DNA of 64,000 nucleotides, taken from Flavobacterium sp. KS-LB2. GTDB lineage: Bacteria; Bacteroidota; Bacteroidia; Flavobacteriales; Flavobacteriaceae. Position numbers and translations under genes: made by a program. Position 1 is the stretch's first letter, and each line of letters begins with the position of its first letter. Shown here piece after piece: positions 52,782 through 63,817 of the stretch. The stretch covers positions 2,356,001 through 2,420,000 of the forward strand of contig NZ_CP145904.1 of assembly GCF_036895565.1 (NCBI RefSeq), written 5' to 3'. The notes below the pieces were generated by a model. That model was given only the letters and a program-made list of their open reading frames with translations. It was not told where the DNA came from and searched no databases.

Positions 52782-54908
52782 CTATTTTTCTAACAACCCA
52801 GCATTCCTCAAATACGGTTCTATTTGCATGTCATGTCCAATAAAATCTTTGAAAGCTTTATTTAAATCTACACTGTTCCCCACAGATAAAATATATTTTT
52901 TAAAACGTTCACAATTGGCTCTTGTCATACCACCATTAGCTTGCATCCAATCAAACGCGTTATAATCTAAAGTTTTAGACCACGTATACGCATAATATCC
53001 TGCAGAATAGCCTCCGCCCCAAATGTGAGCAAAATAAGGCGTGTGATATCGTGTTGGAACTTCATTAACTAATAATCCGTATTTTGTAAGTGCATCTTTT
53101 TCAAACTCTAATACAGGTTTAAAATCGGACTCCTTCGTAACACTATGCCAAGCCATATCTAATGTTGCTGCAGCCAAAAGCTCGGTCACAACATATCCTT
53201 TATTAAACGTATCTGCTTTTTTAATTTTATCAATTAATTCCTGAGGAATGGCCTGTTTGGTTTGATAATGTATGGCATAATTTTTTAAAACCGTAGAGTC
53301 TAAAGCCGCATGTTCGTTGATTTGCGAAGGAAATTCGACATAATCTCTTGGAACTGCGGTACCAGAAAGTGTCACATACTGTTGATTCGCGAACAAACCG
53401 TGCAACGTATGACCAAACTCATGAAATAATGTCGTCACATCATCAAAACTTATCAAAGACGGATTTCCCGCAGTTGGTTTGGCAAAATTATACACATTAA
53501 CAATCACTGGTTTTTGTTTCAAGTAGTGCGATTGACTGACAAAATTACTCATCCAAGCGCCACCATTTTTATTGTCTCTGGTGTAAAAATCTAAATAATA
53601 AATAGCAATTGACTTTCCGTCAGCATCATAAACCTCATATGCTTTTACATCAGGATTGTATACTGGTAAATCATTTCTTTCCTTAAATGTTAGACCATAC
53701 ATTTGCTTTGCAGCAAAAAATACGCCTTTTTCTAAGACAGAAGTAATTTCGAAATACGGTTTTATTTGGCTCTCATCTAAATCATATTTGGCTTTTCTAA
53801 CTTGCTCTGAGTAAAAATCCCAATCCCAAGGTTCTAATTTAAAACCTCCGTTTTGAGCATCGATAAGATCCTGAATCTCCTTGGCCTCCACTTTAGCTTT
53901 GGCAACAGCAGGCGTGGCAATTTTTGCCAATAAATCCATCGCAGGTGCTGGTGATTGCGCCATTTGATCTTGCAACTTCCATTCGGCAAAACTCTTCTTA
54001 CCCATCAAATTTGCTTTTTGCAAACGCAATTTTGCTGTTCGTTCGATCACTTCTCGAGTATCACCATCATCATTTTTCTCGGCGCGGTACCAAGATGCTT
54101 TGAAAATTTTTTCTCGACTTGCTCTATTACTAAGACTTTTTAATACGGGTTGCTGAGTGGTGTTTTGTAATCCTATGAAATATTTCCCATCTTGGCCTGC
54201 TTCTGTCGCTTTTGCTTTAGCAGCAGCAATTTCGGCATCACTTAAACCGGCTAGGTCACTTGAATTATCAAAGAAAACAGCTCCGTTTTTTCGAGCAATT
54301 AAAAGTTTATTTACAAAAAGCGTGCTTAAAGTTGCTAACTCTTCATTGATTTTTTTCATTTTAACTTTATCAGCGTCAGATAAATTGGCTCCTGCCAATT
54401 CAAATTGTTGCAAATAATATTGCGTCAATTTTTTATCTTCTCCTTTCAAACTAGCTAAATTGATTGCCTTGAAACGATTGTACAACTTATTATTTAAATA
54501 AATTTTATCATTATGTCCAGAAAAAATAGGCGCATACTCCTCATCAATTGCTTGCAAGGTCGGGTTGGTATTCGCCCCAGTTAAATTGTAAAAAACACTT
54601 ACGGCTCTGTTTAAATCTACCCCGCTAGTTTCTAATGCCAATACCGTATTTTGAAAAGTAGGTTTCGCTGGATTATTGATAATCTTATCAATTTCTTGAT
54701 CGTGCACTTTTAATCCATATTCAAAAGCAGGTTTAAAATGCTCGTCTTTAATTAAATCAAAAGTCGGTGCTTGATACTGCAACGTACTTTTTTGTAAAAG
54801 AGGATTCGTCATCTTAACAGATTTGTTTTGTGCATAAATTGTTTCTGTTTGGAAAGAAGCAACTATAAAAAAGGAACTAGCAACGATTATTTTCGAAAAA
54901 ATTCGCAT
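52782..54908 (-). CDS. dcp: M3-family metallopeptidase, peptidyl-dipeptidase (Dcp-like)
   Basis: The 708-aa protein has a signal peptide (MRIFSKIIVASSFFIVASFQTETIYAQ), so it is exported, unlike E. coli Dcp. The zinc motif lies in LFHEFGHTLHGLF, and the downstream ligand Glu in the helix after EFPSQINEHAALD. The C-terminal RYHTPYFAHIWGGGYSAGYYAYTWSKTLDYNAFDWM is typical of Dcp/oligopeptidase A. It releases dipeptides from peptide C-termini; it sits next to the M14 carboxypeptidase gene in convergent orientation. Confidence 0.94.
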   Translation of the reverse strand: MRIFSKIIVASSFFIVASFQTETIYAQNKSVKMTNPLLQKSTLQYQAPTFDLIKDEHFKPAFEYGLKVHDQEIDKIINNPAKPTFQNTVLALETSGVDLNRAVSVFYNLTGANTNPTLQAIDEEYAPIFSGHNDKIYLNNKLYNRFKAINLASLKGEDKKLTQYYLQQFELAGANLSDADKVKMKKINEELATLSTLFVNKLLIARKNGAVFFDNSSDLAGLSDAEIAAAKAKATEAGQDGKYFIGLQNTTQQPVLKSLSNRASREKIFKASWYRAEKNDDGDTREVIERTAKLRLQKANLMGKKSFAEWKLQDQMAQSPAPAMDLLAKIATPAVAKAKVEAKEIQDLIDAQNGGFKLEPWDWDFYSEQVRKAKYDLDESQIKPYFEITSVLEKGVFFAAKQMYGLTFKERNDLPVYNPDVKAYEVYDADGKSIAIYYLDFYTRDNKNGGAWMSNFVSQSHYLKQKPVIVNVYNFAKPTAGNPSLISFDDVTTLFHEFGHTLHGLFANQQYVTLSGTAVPRDYVEFPSQINEHAALDSTVLKNYAIHYQTKQAIPQELIDKIKKADTFNKGYVVTELLAAATLDMAWHSVTKESDFKPVLEFEKDALTKYGLLVNEVPTRYHTPYFAHIWGGGYSAGYYAYTWSKTLDYNAFDWMQANGGMTRANCERFKKYILSVGNSVDLNKAFKDFIGHDMQIEPYLRNAGLLEK

Positions 54909-55080
54909 AATTAAGTGGTTTATTTTTAAGACATAAATGTAGTTGAAAAAAGTATAGTATTAAATATTGCGGTGAAGAATTAATTCCTGCAAGAAGTAGC
55001 GGTGGTTAAGCTAAAATCTAAAAAGTTCCTAAAAAAAGTTTAATCGTTGATTTGGTTATTTGAAAACCTTCGCATCTTTG

Positions 55081-55088
55081 TACCTTTG
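55081..55088 (+). promoter_or_regulatory. -7 promoter box of trmD
   Basis: TACCTTTG lies 27 bases before ATG 55116, inside a CTTTG-word stretch like that at 4880-4922. Confidence 0.6.
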
Positions 55089-55115
55089 CGACTTAGAACC
55101 TTTTTAAGAAAAATT

Positions 55116-55793
55116 ATGCGCATTGATATTGTTACTGTTCTCCCAGAATTATTGCGAAGTCCTTTTGAGGCTTCGATTATGAAACGTGCTATCGACAAAG
55201 GGTTGGTAGAAGTTCATTTTCACAACCTGCGTGATTATACGACCAACAAACAAAAAAGTGTGGATGATTATCCTTATGGCGGTGGTGCCGGAATGGTCAT
55301 GACAGTGCAACCTATTGATGCCTGTATTACACATTTGAAAAGCGAAAGAACCTACGACGAAATCATTTATATGTCACCAGACGGGGAAACCTTGAACCAG
55401 AAAATGGCGAACACCATGTCAATGTATGAAAATATTATTATCCTTTGCGGTCATTATAAAGGTGTAGATCAACGCGTACGCGATCATTTTATCACTAAGG
55501 AAATCTCTATTGGTGATTATGTGTTGAGCGGTGGTGAACTAGGTGCTTTAGTATTATCAGACGCTTTAATCCGATTGATCCCTGGCGTTTTGAGTGACGA
55601 AACCTCAGCATTAACAGATAGTTTTCAAGACGGATTATTGTCAGGACCTATATATACTCGCCCTGCGGACTACAAAGGATGGAAAGTTCCAGAGGTTTTG
55701 ACCAGCGGTAATTTTGCTAAAATTGATAAATGGCGTGAGGATATGGCCTACGATCATACGAAGAACAGAAGACCGGATTTGCTAGAGGAGTAA
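55116..55793 (+). CDS. trmD: tRNA (guanine37-N1)-methyltransferase
   Basis: TrmD methylates G37 next to the anticodon and prevents frameshifting. ATG 55116 gives [29 protein letters not shown], the conserved start; the in-frame TTG 55047 would precede the promoter. The SPOUT knot includes [22 protein letters not shown] and [30 protein letters not shown]. At 225 aa the length is normal. rplS follows, as in many genomes, but with a separate promoter. Confidence 0.97.
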   Translation: MRIDIVTVLPELLRSPFEASIMKRAIDKGLVEVHFHNLRDYTTNKQKSVDDYPYGGGAGMVMTVQPIDACITHLKSERTYDEIIYMSPDGETLNQKMANTMSMYENIIILCGHYKGVDQRVRDHFITKEISIGDYVLSGGELGALVLSDALIRLIPGVLSDETSALTDSFQDGLLSGPIYTRPADYKGWKVPEVLTSGNFAKIDKWREDMAYDHTKNRRPDLLEE

Positions 55794-55800
55794 AAAATTT

Positions 55801-55880
55801 GTTTCAGGTTTATGGTTTGAAGTTGGTATTCAACAACTTCGAAACTTTAAACAAGAAAAACTTTAAACTTTAAACTTTTT
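55801..55880. repeat. TTTAAAC-type simple repeat
   Basis: Tandem CTTTAAA words and a hairpin GTTTGAAGTTG / CAACAACTTCGAAAC (55815-55846) fill the trmD-rplS gap. They resemble 9930-9960. Confidence 0.5.
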
Positions 55881-55884
55881 TAGT

Positions 55885-55892
55885 TACTTTTG
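55885..55892 (+). promoter_or_regulatory. -7 promoter box of rplS
   Basis: TACTTTTG lies 74 bases before the rplS ATG, so the mRNA has a leader of roughly 65-70 bases. Confidence 0.65.
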
Positions 55893-55900
55893 CGCCCACA

Positions 55901-55940
55901 TTAAGTTAACCTCTGGCGAGATCCGTGAATGTTGATTTAA
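55901..55940 (+). promoter_or_regulatory. hairpin leader of rplS
   Basis: TTAAGTTAAC (55901-55910) can pair with GTTGATTTAA (55931-55940) using eight Watson-Crick and two wobble pairs, enclosing a 20-base loop with CTCTGGCGAGATCC. The position right at the mRNA 5' end fits an autoregulatory ribosomal-protein leader. Confidence 0.5.
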
Positions 55941-55966
55941 CACAAACCATAATTAAAAAAATTATC

Positions 55967-56317
55967 ATGGCAGATTTAATGAAATTCGTTCAAGACGAAT
56001 TCGTAACAAGAAAAGAATTTCCAGCTTTTGCAGCGGGAGACACAATCACTGTTTACTACGAAATTAGAGAGGGTGAAAAAACTAGAACTCAGTTTTTCAA
56101 AGGAGTTGTAATCCAAAGAAGAGGTTCTGCTAACACAGAAACTTTTACTATTCGTAAAATGTCAGGTGCAGTTGGAGTAGAGCGTATCTTTCCAGTAAAC
56201 TTGCCAGCTTTACAAAAAATTGAAATCAATAAGAAAGGTGCTGTACGTAGAGCTAGAATTTTCTACTTCAGAGAACTTACTGGTAAAAAAGCAAAAATCA
56301 AAGACAAAAGAAGATAG
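55967..56317 (+). CDS. rplS: 50S ribosomal protein L19
   Basis: ATG 55967 gives MADLMKFVQDEFVTRKEFPAFAAGDTITVYYEI, 116 aa; the upstream GTG in the leader is not used by homologues. GEKTRTQFFKGVVIQRRGS, FTIRKMSGAVGVERIFPVNLP and RRARIFYFRELTGKKAKIK are the L19 signature. L19 lies at the 30S-50S interface. No terminator separates it from the damaged isocitrate dehydrogenase gene. Confidence 0.98.
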   Translation: MADLMKFVQDEFVTRKEFPAFAAGDTITVYYEIREGEKTRTQFFKGVVIQRRGSANTETFTIRKMSGAVGVERIFPVNLPALQKIEINKKGAVRRARIFYFRELTGKKAKIKDKRR

Positions 56318-56338
56318 TTTACTGTCTCTTTATTATAA

Positions 56339-58468
<2,130 letters not shown>

Positions 58469-58498
58469 TGAACTGCTGTAATATATAGCATTACAATT

Positions 58499-58530
58499 AA
58501 AAGACAACTGCAAACAGTTGTCTTTTTTTT
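58499..58530 (+). terminator. terminator after icd
   Basis: AAAAGACAACTG and CAGTTGTCTTTT are perfect 12-base arms with a T run. Confidence 0.92.
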
Positions 58531-58618
58531 ATATTAGCAATAGCTTAACATCTGTTATAATGCAATTGAAATTCTATTTAATGTAATTTGCAAACTTCAT
58601 TTTGATAAACTGTAAACA

Positions 58619-61000
58619 ATGATTCCAAAGAAAATTAGTATCTTACTATTCGTATTATTCGTCACATTTTCTGCTTTCGCTCAAGAAAAATTCACGCTAA
58701 GCGGAACTATTATTGATGCCAATAGCAATGAAACTTTAATAGGTGTCAACGTTGTAATTCCAGCATTAAAAACTGGCGTAACTACCAATGAATACGGATT
58801 TTTCTCCATTACAATACCAAAAGGAAACTATACCGTTCAAATAAGCTATTTGGGTTATCAAACCATTGAAGAATCAATAAATTTAAACCAAAACATAAAA
58901 AATAACTTCAATTTATACAGTAATGAAACCGCATTAAAAGAAGTAATTATAACGGACAATAAAACAAAAATTGACATTAAGAAACCCGAAATGAGTGTCA
59001 ATAAACTTTCAATTGCCACTATTAAAAAAATGCCAGTAGTTCTAGGAGAAGTTGATGTTTTAAAATCTATTTTATTACTTCCTGGAGTTACTAATGCAGG
59101 CGAAGGCGCCTCGGGTTTCAATGTTCGTGGTGGTGGAGCCGACCAAAATTTGATTTTATTAGACGAAGCAACTATCTTTAATTCATCGCATGTTTTTGGT
59201 TTTTTCTCTGTTTTTAATCCAGATGCTATCAAAGATTTAAAATTGTACAAAGGGGGCATTCCAGCACGTTATGGCGGAAGAGCGTCTTCTGTTTTAGATA
59301 TTTATCAAAAAGACGGTAATAGCAAAGAATTTCATGTTAATGGTGGAATCGGGTTAATTTCTAGCCGTATTTTGGCCGAAGGACCGTTGGTAAAAGATAA
59401 AGGTTCGTTTCTTATTGGCGGCCGTAGTTCCTATGCGCATTTATTTCTAAAGCTTTCCGAAGAACAAAAAGATAATGCAGCTTATTTTTATGATCTAAAT
59501 ACTAAATTAAGCTACAAACTAGACCCAAACAATAGTCTCTTTTTATCTGGATATTTTGGTAGAGATGTATTTAGTTTGAAAGATAGTTTTGCTAACATTT
59601 ATGGCAATACAACGGTTAATCTGAGGTGGAACCACTTGTTTTCTGAAAAATTATTTTCAAATTTATCACTCATTTACAGCGATTATTATTACGGTTTAGA
59701 TTTGGATTTTGTTGGTTTCAAATGGGATTCGGGCATCAAAAATTACAACATCAAATACGATTTCAAGAATTACATTTCGGATAAATTTAAATTGAATTAC
59801 GGACTAAACGGAATCTATTACGAGTTCAATCCGGGAACCATCAAACCATCTGATGAAAACTCCGGAATAAATTTTGCCCAATTGGATAAAAAATATGCTT
59901 TTGAACCTGCGCTTTACATCAATGCTGATCACGAAATATCCGATAGAATAGCATTATCTTACGGATTACGTTACAGTATGTTTTACCGTTTGGGACAATC
60001 TACGGTGAATATTTATGAAAATGACAATCCAGTACTCTTTAATTCGGATTTACAGATTTATGAAAAAGCAACTCCAATTGGCACCAAATTTTACGACAGA
60101 AATAAAGTCATGCAAAGCTATGATTATCTGGAACCGCGTTTTTCATTGGCCTATCAAATCAATGAGGAGCAATCTGTCAAAGCGAGTTACAACAGAATGG
60201 TGCAATACTTACAACTGATTTCGAATACCTCATCGCCTACTCCACTTGATGTCTGGACGCCAAGTGATCGTTTTATAAAACCTCAAATTGCCGATCAGGT
60301 TGCTTTAGGTTACTTTAAAAACTTCAATGACGATATGTATTCTCTTGAAGTAGAAACGTATTATAAAGAAGTTCAAAACCGATTGGATTATATTGACGGT
60401 GCTGATTTGATTGCCAATAAAGCTATTGAGCAAATAATCCTAAACGGTCAATTAAGATCGTATGGTTTAGAAATCATGTTCCGAAAGAATGAAGGAAAAT
60501 TTAATGGTTGGATTTCGTACACATTATCTAAATCAGAGCAACAAACTCCGGGAAGAACCTCAATAGAAACTGGGATCAACAACGGGAAATGGTACAATTC
60601 AGTGTATGATAAACTGCATAATGTTGCTGTAACCACATCGTATAATTTAAACGAAAAATGGTCTTTTGGAGCTAATTTCGCTTTACAAACCGGACAACCT
60701 GTGACCTATCCTGTTGGACAATATGAATACTTAGGAATCAATGTACCTAGTTACGGACTGAGAAATGAAAATCGGCTTCCAGCCTACCACCATCTTGACA
60801 TTGCCGCTACTTTGACTCCTACAAAAAATAAAAATAGGGAATGGAAAGGCGAATGGGTTTTCAGCATTTACAATTTATACAATCGGAAAAATGCGGCTTC
60901 CATCAATTTCAGACAAAACGTAGATACTGGAAGCAATGAAGCTATAAAAACTTCTATTTTTGGCATAGTTCCAGCAGTGAGTTATAACTTTAAATTCTAA
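58619..61000 (+). CDS. TonB-dependent receptor with carboxypeptidase-like N-terminal domain
   Basis: Signal peptide MIPKKISILLFVLFVTFSAFA leads into a carboxypeptidase-regulatory-like domain, residues 24-105 (SGTIIDANSNETLIGVNVVI). A plug follows (VDVLKSILLLPGVTNAGEGASGFNVRGGGADQNLILLDEATIF), then a barrel ending FGIVPAVSYNFKF. At 793 aa it imports an unknown ligand using TonB energy. The DUF4249 lipoprotein gene 41 bases downstream is the usual partner of this receptor subtype. Confidence 0.95.
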   Translation: MIPKKISILLFVLFVTFSAFAQEKFTLSGTIIDANSNETLIGVNVVIPALKTGVTTNEYGFFSITIPKGNYTVQISYLGYQTIEESINLNQNIKNNFNLYSNETALKEVIITDNKTKIDIKKPEMSVNKLSIATIKKMPVVLGEVDVLKSILLLPGVTNAGEGASGFNVRGGGADQNLILLDEATIFNSSHVFGFFSVFNPDAIKDLKLYKGGIPARYGGRASSVLDIYQKDGNSKEFHVNGGIGLISSRILAEGPLVKDKGSFLIGGRSSYAHLFLKLSEEQKDNAAYFYDLNTKLSYKLDPNNSLFLSGYFGRDVFSLKDSFANIYGNTTVNLRWNHLFSEKLFSNLSLIYSDYYYGLDLDFVGFKWDSGIKNYNIKYDFKNYISDKFKLNYGLNGIYYEFNPGTIKPSDENSGINFAQLDKKYAFEPALYINADHEISDRIALSYGLRYSMFYRLGQSTVNIYENDNPVLFNSDLQIYEKATPIGTKFYDRNKVMQSYDYLEPRFSLAYQINEEQSVKASYNRMVQYLQLISNTSSPTPLDVWTPSDRFIKPQIADQVALGYFKNFNDDMYSLEVETYYKEVQNRLDYIDGADLIANKAIEQIILNGQLRSYGLEIMFRKNEGKFNGWISYTLSKSEQQTPGRTSIETGINNGKWYNSVYDKLHNVAVTTSYNLNEKWSFGANFALQTGQPVTYPVGQYEYLGINVPSYGLRNENRLPAYHHLDIAATLTPTKNKNREWKGEWVFSIYNLYNRKNAASINFRQNVDTGSNEAIKTSIFGIVPAVSYNFKF

Positions 61001-61041
61001 GGATATTCTTTCAAAAGAGAACAAAATAAAAACATGAAATC

Positions 61042-61863
61042 ATGAAAAAAATAACACTATATCTGGTACTTTTCATCGCTATTTTTTCAGCGAGTTGTGA
61101 AGATGTTATCGAAGTTGATTTAGACAATGCACCACCAAAACTAGTTATTGAAGCGGCAATCAATTGGAAAAAAGGGACTTCCGGAAATCAACAGAAAATA
61201 AAACTGACTACTACAACCGGATTTTACAGCACTGAAATTCCAAAAGTTTCCGGCGCAACAGTTTCCATAAAAAACAGCACTAATGTTGTTTTCAATTTTT
61301 CCGAAATCCAAAAAACCGGCGAATATACTTGTGCTACTTTTATACCGGTAATCAACGAAACCTATACGCTGACAGTGATTAGCAATGGCAATACCTATAC
61401 TGCTACTGAAACATTGAAACCCGTTACCCCAATCACAAAAATTGTTCAAAACAATCAAGGTGGTTTTACTGGTACTGATATAGAAATTAAAACATTCTAT
61501 CAAGATCCGGCTGGTGAAACTAATTATTACCTTTACAAATATGTGTATTCAAACCAGGTAAAATCAAATTTTTATGTGGATCAAGATGAGTTTTTCAACG
61601 GAAACGAATTTTTTAGTATTTCACAAAATGATGAATTAAAAAAAGACGATAAAATTGAGGTTAGCCACTTTGGAATTTCAAAAGCATACTACAATTACAT
61701 GAGTGTTTTAGTAAGTATAGCAGGAAACAATGGCGGTGGACCATTTCAATCCCCACCGGCAACCGTAAGAGGAAATATTATAAACACTACAGATTCAGCT
61801 AACTATCCGCTGGGCTATTTCTCCCTCAGTGAAGTCGACGTAAGAAATTTTACGCTTGAATAA
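61042..61863 (+). CDS. DUF4249 family lipoprotein
   Basis: MKKITLYLVLFIAIFSASC is a lipoprotein signal with Cys19, followed by EDVIEVDLDNAPPKLVIEAAINWKKG, the hallmark opening of DUF4249. It is beta-rich with Ig-like character (GATVSIKNSTNVVFNFSE). It forms an operon with the TonB receptor and may act as a surface-exposed ligand-binding subunit. The ligand is unknown. A long structured repeat starts two bases after its stop. Confidence 0.93.
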   Translation: MKKITLYLVLFIAIFSASCEDVIEVDLDNAPPKLVIEAAINWKKGTSGNQQKIKLTTTTGFYSTEIPKVSGATVSIKNSTNVVFNFSEIQKTGEYTCATFIPVINETYTLTVISNGNTYTATETLKPVTPITKIVQNNQGGFTGTDIEIKTFYQDPAGETNYYLYKYVYSNQVKSNFYVDQDEFFNGNEFFSISQNDELKKDDKIEVSHFGISKAYYNYMSVLVSIAGNNGGGPFQSPPATVRGNIINTTDSANYPLGYFSLSEVDVRNFTLE

Positions 61864-61865
61864 TT

Positions 61866-62013
61866 AGGAGCTATTCCAGCTGTTCACTACAACCAAAACA
61901 GGTTCTAAACAGTTTTCCAGTCCGTACAAGGAGCTTCCTTTGGTCGCTCTTCTACACCCAGAAAACTAAAGTTTACAACTTGTTTTGGCTTTCATTGCTA
62001 TCTGGGCTAAAGG
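61866..62013 (+). repeat. structured intergenic repeat, copy C (extended)
   Basis: The ends match copies A and B (AGGAGCTATTCCAGC ... GCTATCTGGGCTAAAGG), but the central stem is longer. CCAAAACAGGTTCTAAAC pairs with GTTTACAACTTGTTTTGG at 16 of 18 positions, and AGTTTTC further inside pairs with GAAAACT. Confidence 0.75.
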
Positions 62014-62128
62014 ACAGTCACACTTTCCAGTTTGCATATTTTAACTAACTTTACAGTCTAGAATCCATTTTATTATCGACTGCCAAAACCTAAAATCTTA
62101 ATTCACAGTTCTTAAATCTACAATCCTC

Positions 62129-62791
62129 ATGTCTTCACACCATATCGTTCGCGACGACCAAGAACCCGCTTTAATCATTGCCAATGGTGCTTCCTGTAAT
62201 CCGGAACTATTGGGTCAATTACTGGAATGGTCACCGCTTGTGGTGGTATTGGATTCGGCTATGGTTCGCGTCATGGAATTAGACATCAAAGTCGATGTGC
62301 TTTTAGGGGATTTTGACAGAGGTTTTGATCCTGAAATTTATAAAACGACTCAATATCCAATTGAAATCATTCACACGCCAGATCAAAATAAAACCGATTT
62401 AGAAAAGGCTTTTGACTATTTAATCGAACGAAAAATTCCTGCCGTAAACGTAATTTGGGCCACCGGACGAAGAGCCGATCATACAATTACGAATCTGACC
62501 AATATTACGAGATATAGAAACCTATTGAAAATTGTCATTCTGGACGATCATTCAAAAGTCTTTTTATTGCCCAAGAAATTCGAAAAATGGTATACGGCGA
62601 ACACTCCTATATCATTAATTCCTATTGGTCACGTTACGGGAATCCATTCGGATAATTTATTTTACCCATTGAAAGATGATAGTCTGACCATTGGTTACAG
62701 AAGTGGAAGTAGCAATCATGTTATCAAAGATGGAATCGTAACAATCGAACATGATGAAGGCGACTTATTGATGATGGAATGTCTAGATTAA
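62129..62791 (+). CDS. thiamine pyrophosphokinase
   Basis: The 220-aa enzyme makes thiamine diphosphate from thiamine and ATP. ALIIANGASCNPELL, VLLGDFDRGF (metal-binding acidic loop) and HTPDQNKTDLEKAFDYL are family motifs. VIWATGRRADHTITNL follows. The C-terminal binding domain includes GIHSDNLFYPLKDDSLTIGYRSGSSNHVIKDGIVTI. No thiamine riboswitch is seen upstream; the 5' region is the structured repeat and an AT-rich stretch. Confidence 0.93.
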   Translation: MSSHHIVRDDQEPALIIANGASCNPELLGQLLEWSPLVVVLDSAMVRVMELDIKVDVLLGDFDRGFDPEIYKTTQYPIEIIHTPDQNKTDLEKAFDYLIERKIPAVNVIWATGRRADHTITNLTNITRYRNLLKIVILDDHSKVFLLPKKFEKWYTANTPISLIPIGHVTGIHSDNLFYPLKDDSLTIGYRSGSSNHVIKDGIVTIEHDEGDLLMMECLD

Positions 62792-62795
62792 ACAT

Positions 62796-63662
62796 TTATT
62801 GTATATCCAACAACGCATTTCTCACAATCTCATAATGACTCCACGGAATAAAATGATTGGCTTTCTCTATCGTTATCGTATCGATTGATTTTACATTGAC
62901 AAACTTTTTTTTCATAAACGCAACATTACTATAAGGTACTAAAACATCTTTTGTTCCATGTATTATGGTGACATCACAAGTAATTTTTTCTAGCTCTGGT
63001 TCTAAGTCCACCAAATCTTGTTTCAACCACCACAACTCATCATTGGAAGGGCGTAATGCTCCAGGAATTAGATATCGCAAAGGCGATTCCTTGATAACGG
63101 TTCTCCATTTCTCTGGGTTCTCCGCTTTTGGGTCCAATGAACCAGCCAGTATCACCAATCGTTTGTACCAAGACGGATGATCAACGGCTAACTGAGCCAC
63201 AACTGGTCCGCCAACGGAATGCCCTACTAAAATTAGTGGCTTTTTATTATCGATTTTTTTGATGAATTCAGATATTCTTTTAGATTGCACCTTTAAATTT
63301 TGAGCATCGCCAAAATCACTGTATCCAAAACCTGGTCGGTCAATAGCTATCATTCGGTATTTTTTAAGCAATAAAGTATCCGTAAGATATTCTTTAAAAG
63401 CATTCCAACTTCCGGGAGAACCATGAATAAAAAACAAGGTTGGTTTCTGAATACTACCCGTTTCTAAATAATGTATTTTATAACCATCAAAACCAATTAT
63501 CTTATCCTGAAACACGGTTCGAGATGCGGAAAAAAATTTTATTGTTTCTTTATTCGAAAATCGCATCGTCATACAAGATTGACACATTACGATATACAAA
63601 AACATAAAACTATACGCTATATATCTCTTTTTGAAATGAAATGAGGCGGCCATAAAAGTCAT
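62796..63662 (-). CDS. alpha/beta-fold hydrolase
   Basis: The N-terminus has a membrane anchor or uncleaved signal (KKRYIAYSFMFLYIVMCQSCMTMRF), with a possible lipobox Cys in VMCQSC. The hydrolase part has oxyanion FFIHGSPGSWNAF, nucleophile LVGHSVGGPVVAQL, Asp in IIHGTKDVLVPY and His in ANHFIPWSH. The substrate is unknown. It ends four bases from the thiamine pyrophosphokinase stop. Confidence 0.87.
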   Translation of the reverse strand: MTFMAASFHFKKRYIAYSFMFLYIVMCQSCMTMRFSNKETIKFFSASRTVFQDKIIGFDGYKIHYLETGSIQKPTLFFIHGSPGSWNAFKEYLTDTLLLKKYRMIAIDRPGFGYSDFGDAQNLKVQSKRISEFIKKIDNKKPLILVGHSVGGPVVAQLAVDHPSWYKRLVILAGSLDPKAENPEKWRTVIKESPLRYLIPGALRPSNDELWWLKQDLVDLEPELEKITCDVTIIHGTKDVLVPYSNVAFMKKKFVNVKSIDTITIEKANHFIPWSHYEIVRNALLDIQ

Positions 63663-63793
63663 TCTATTTGTATTTTCTATAAAAGTAACCGTTTTTAGGT
63701 TTCAAAAAAACAGCAACAATCTATTTTGTGATTTATTTCCCAACTGTTTAAGGAGTCTTAATGGTCTTTAACCATTTACAAAATAGGAATCCC

Positions 63794-63801
63794 TATCTTT
63801 G
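63794..63801 (+). promoter_or_regulatory. -7 promoter box of rlmF
   Basis: TATCTTTG lies 16 bases before ATG 63818. Confidence 0.65.
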
Positions 63802-63817
63802 CACCGAAATATAGAAA

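Noticed and set aside
55047..55115. TTG-initiated extension of trmD
   Set aside because: It overlaps the -7 box TACCTTTG, and family proteins begin MRIDI.
61864..62128. Thiamine riboswitch before the thiamine pyrophosphokinase gene
   Set aside because: No CTGAGA-type core of the TPP riboswitch is visible; the structure there belongs to the dispersed repeat.
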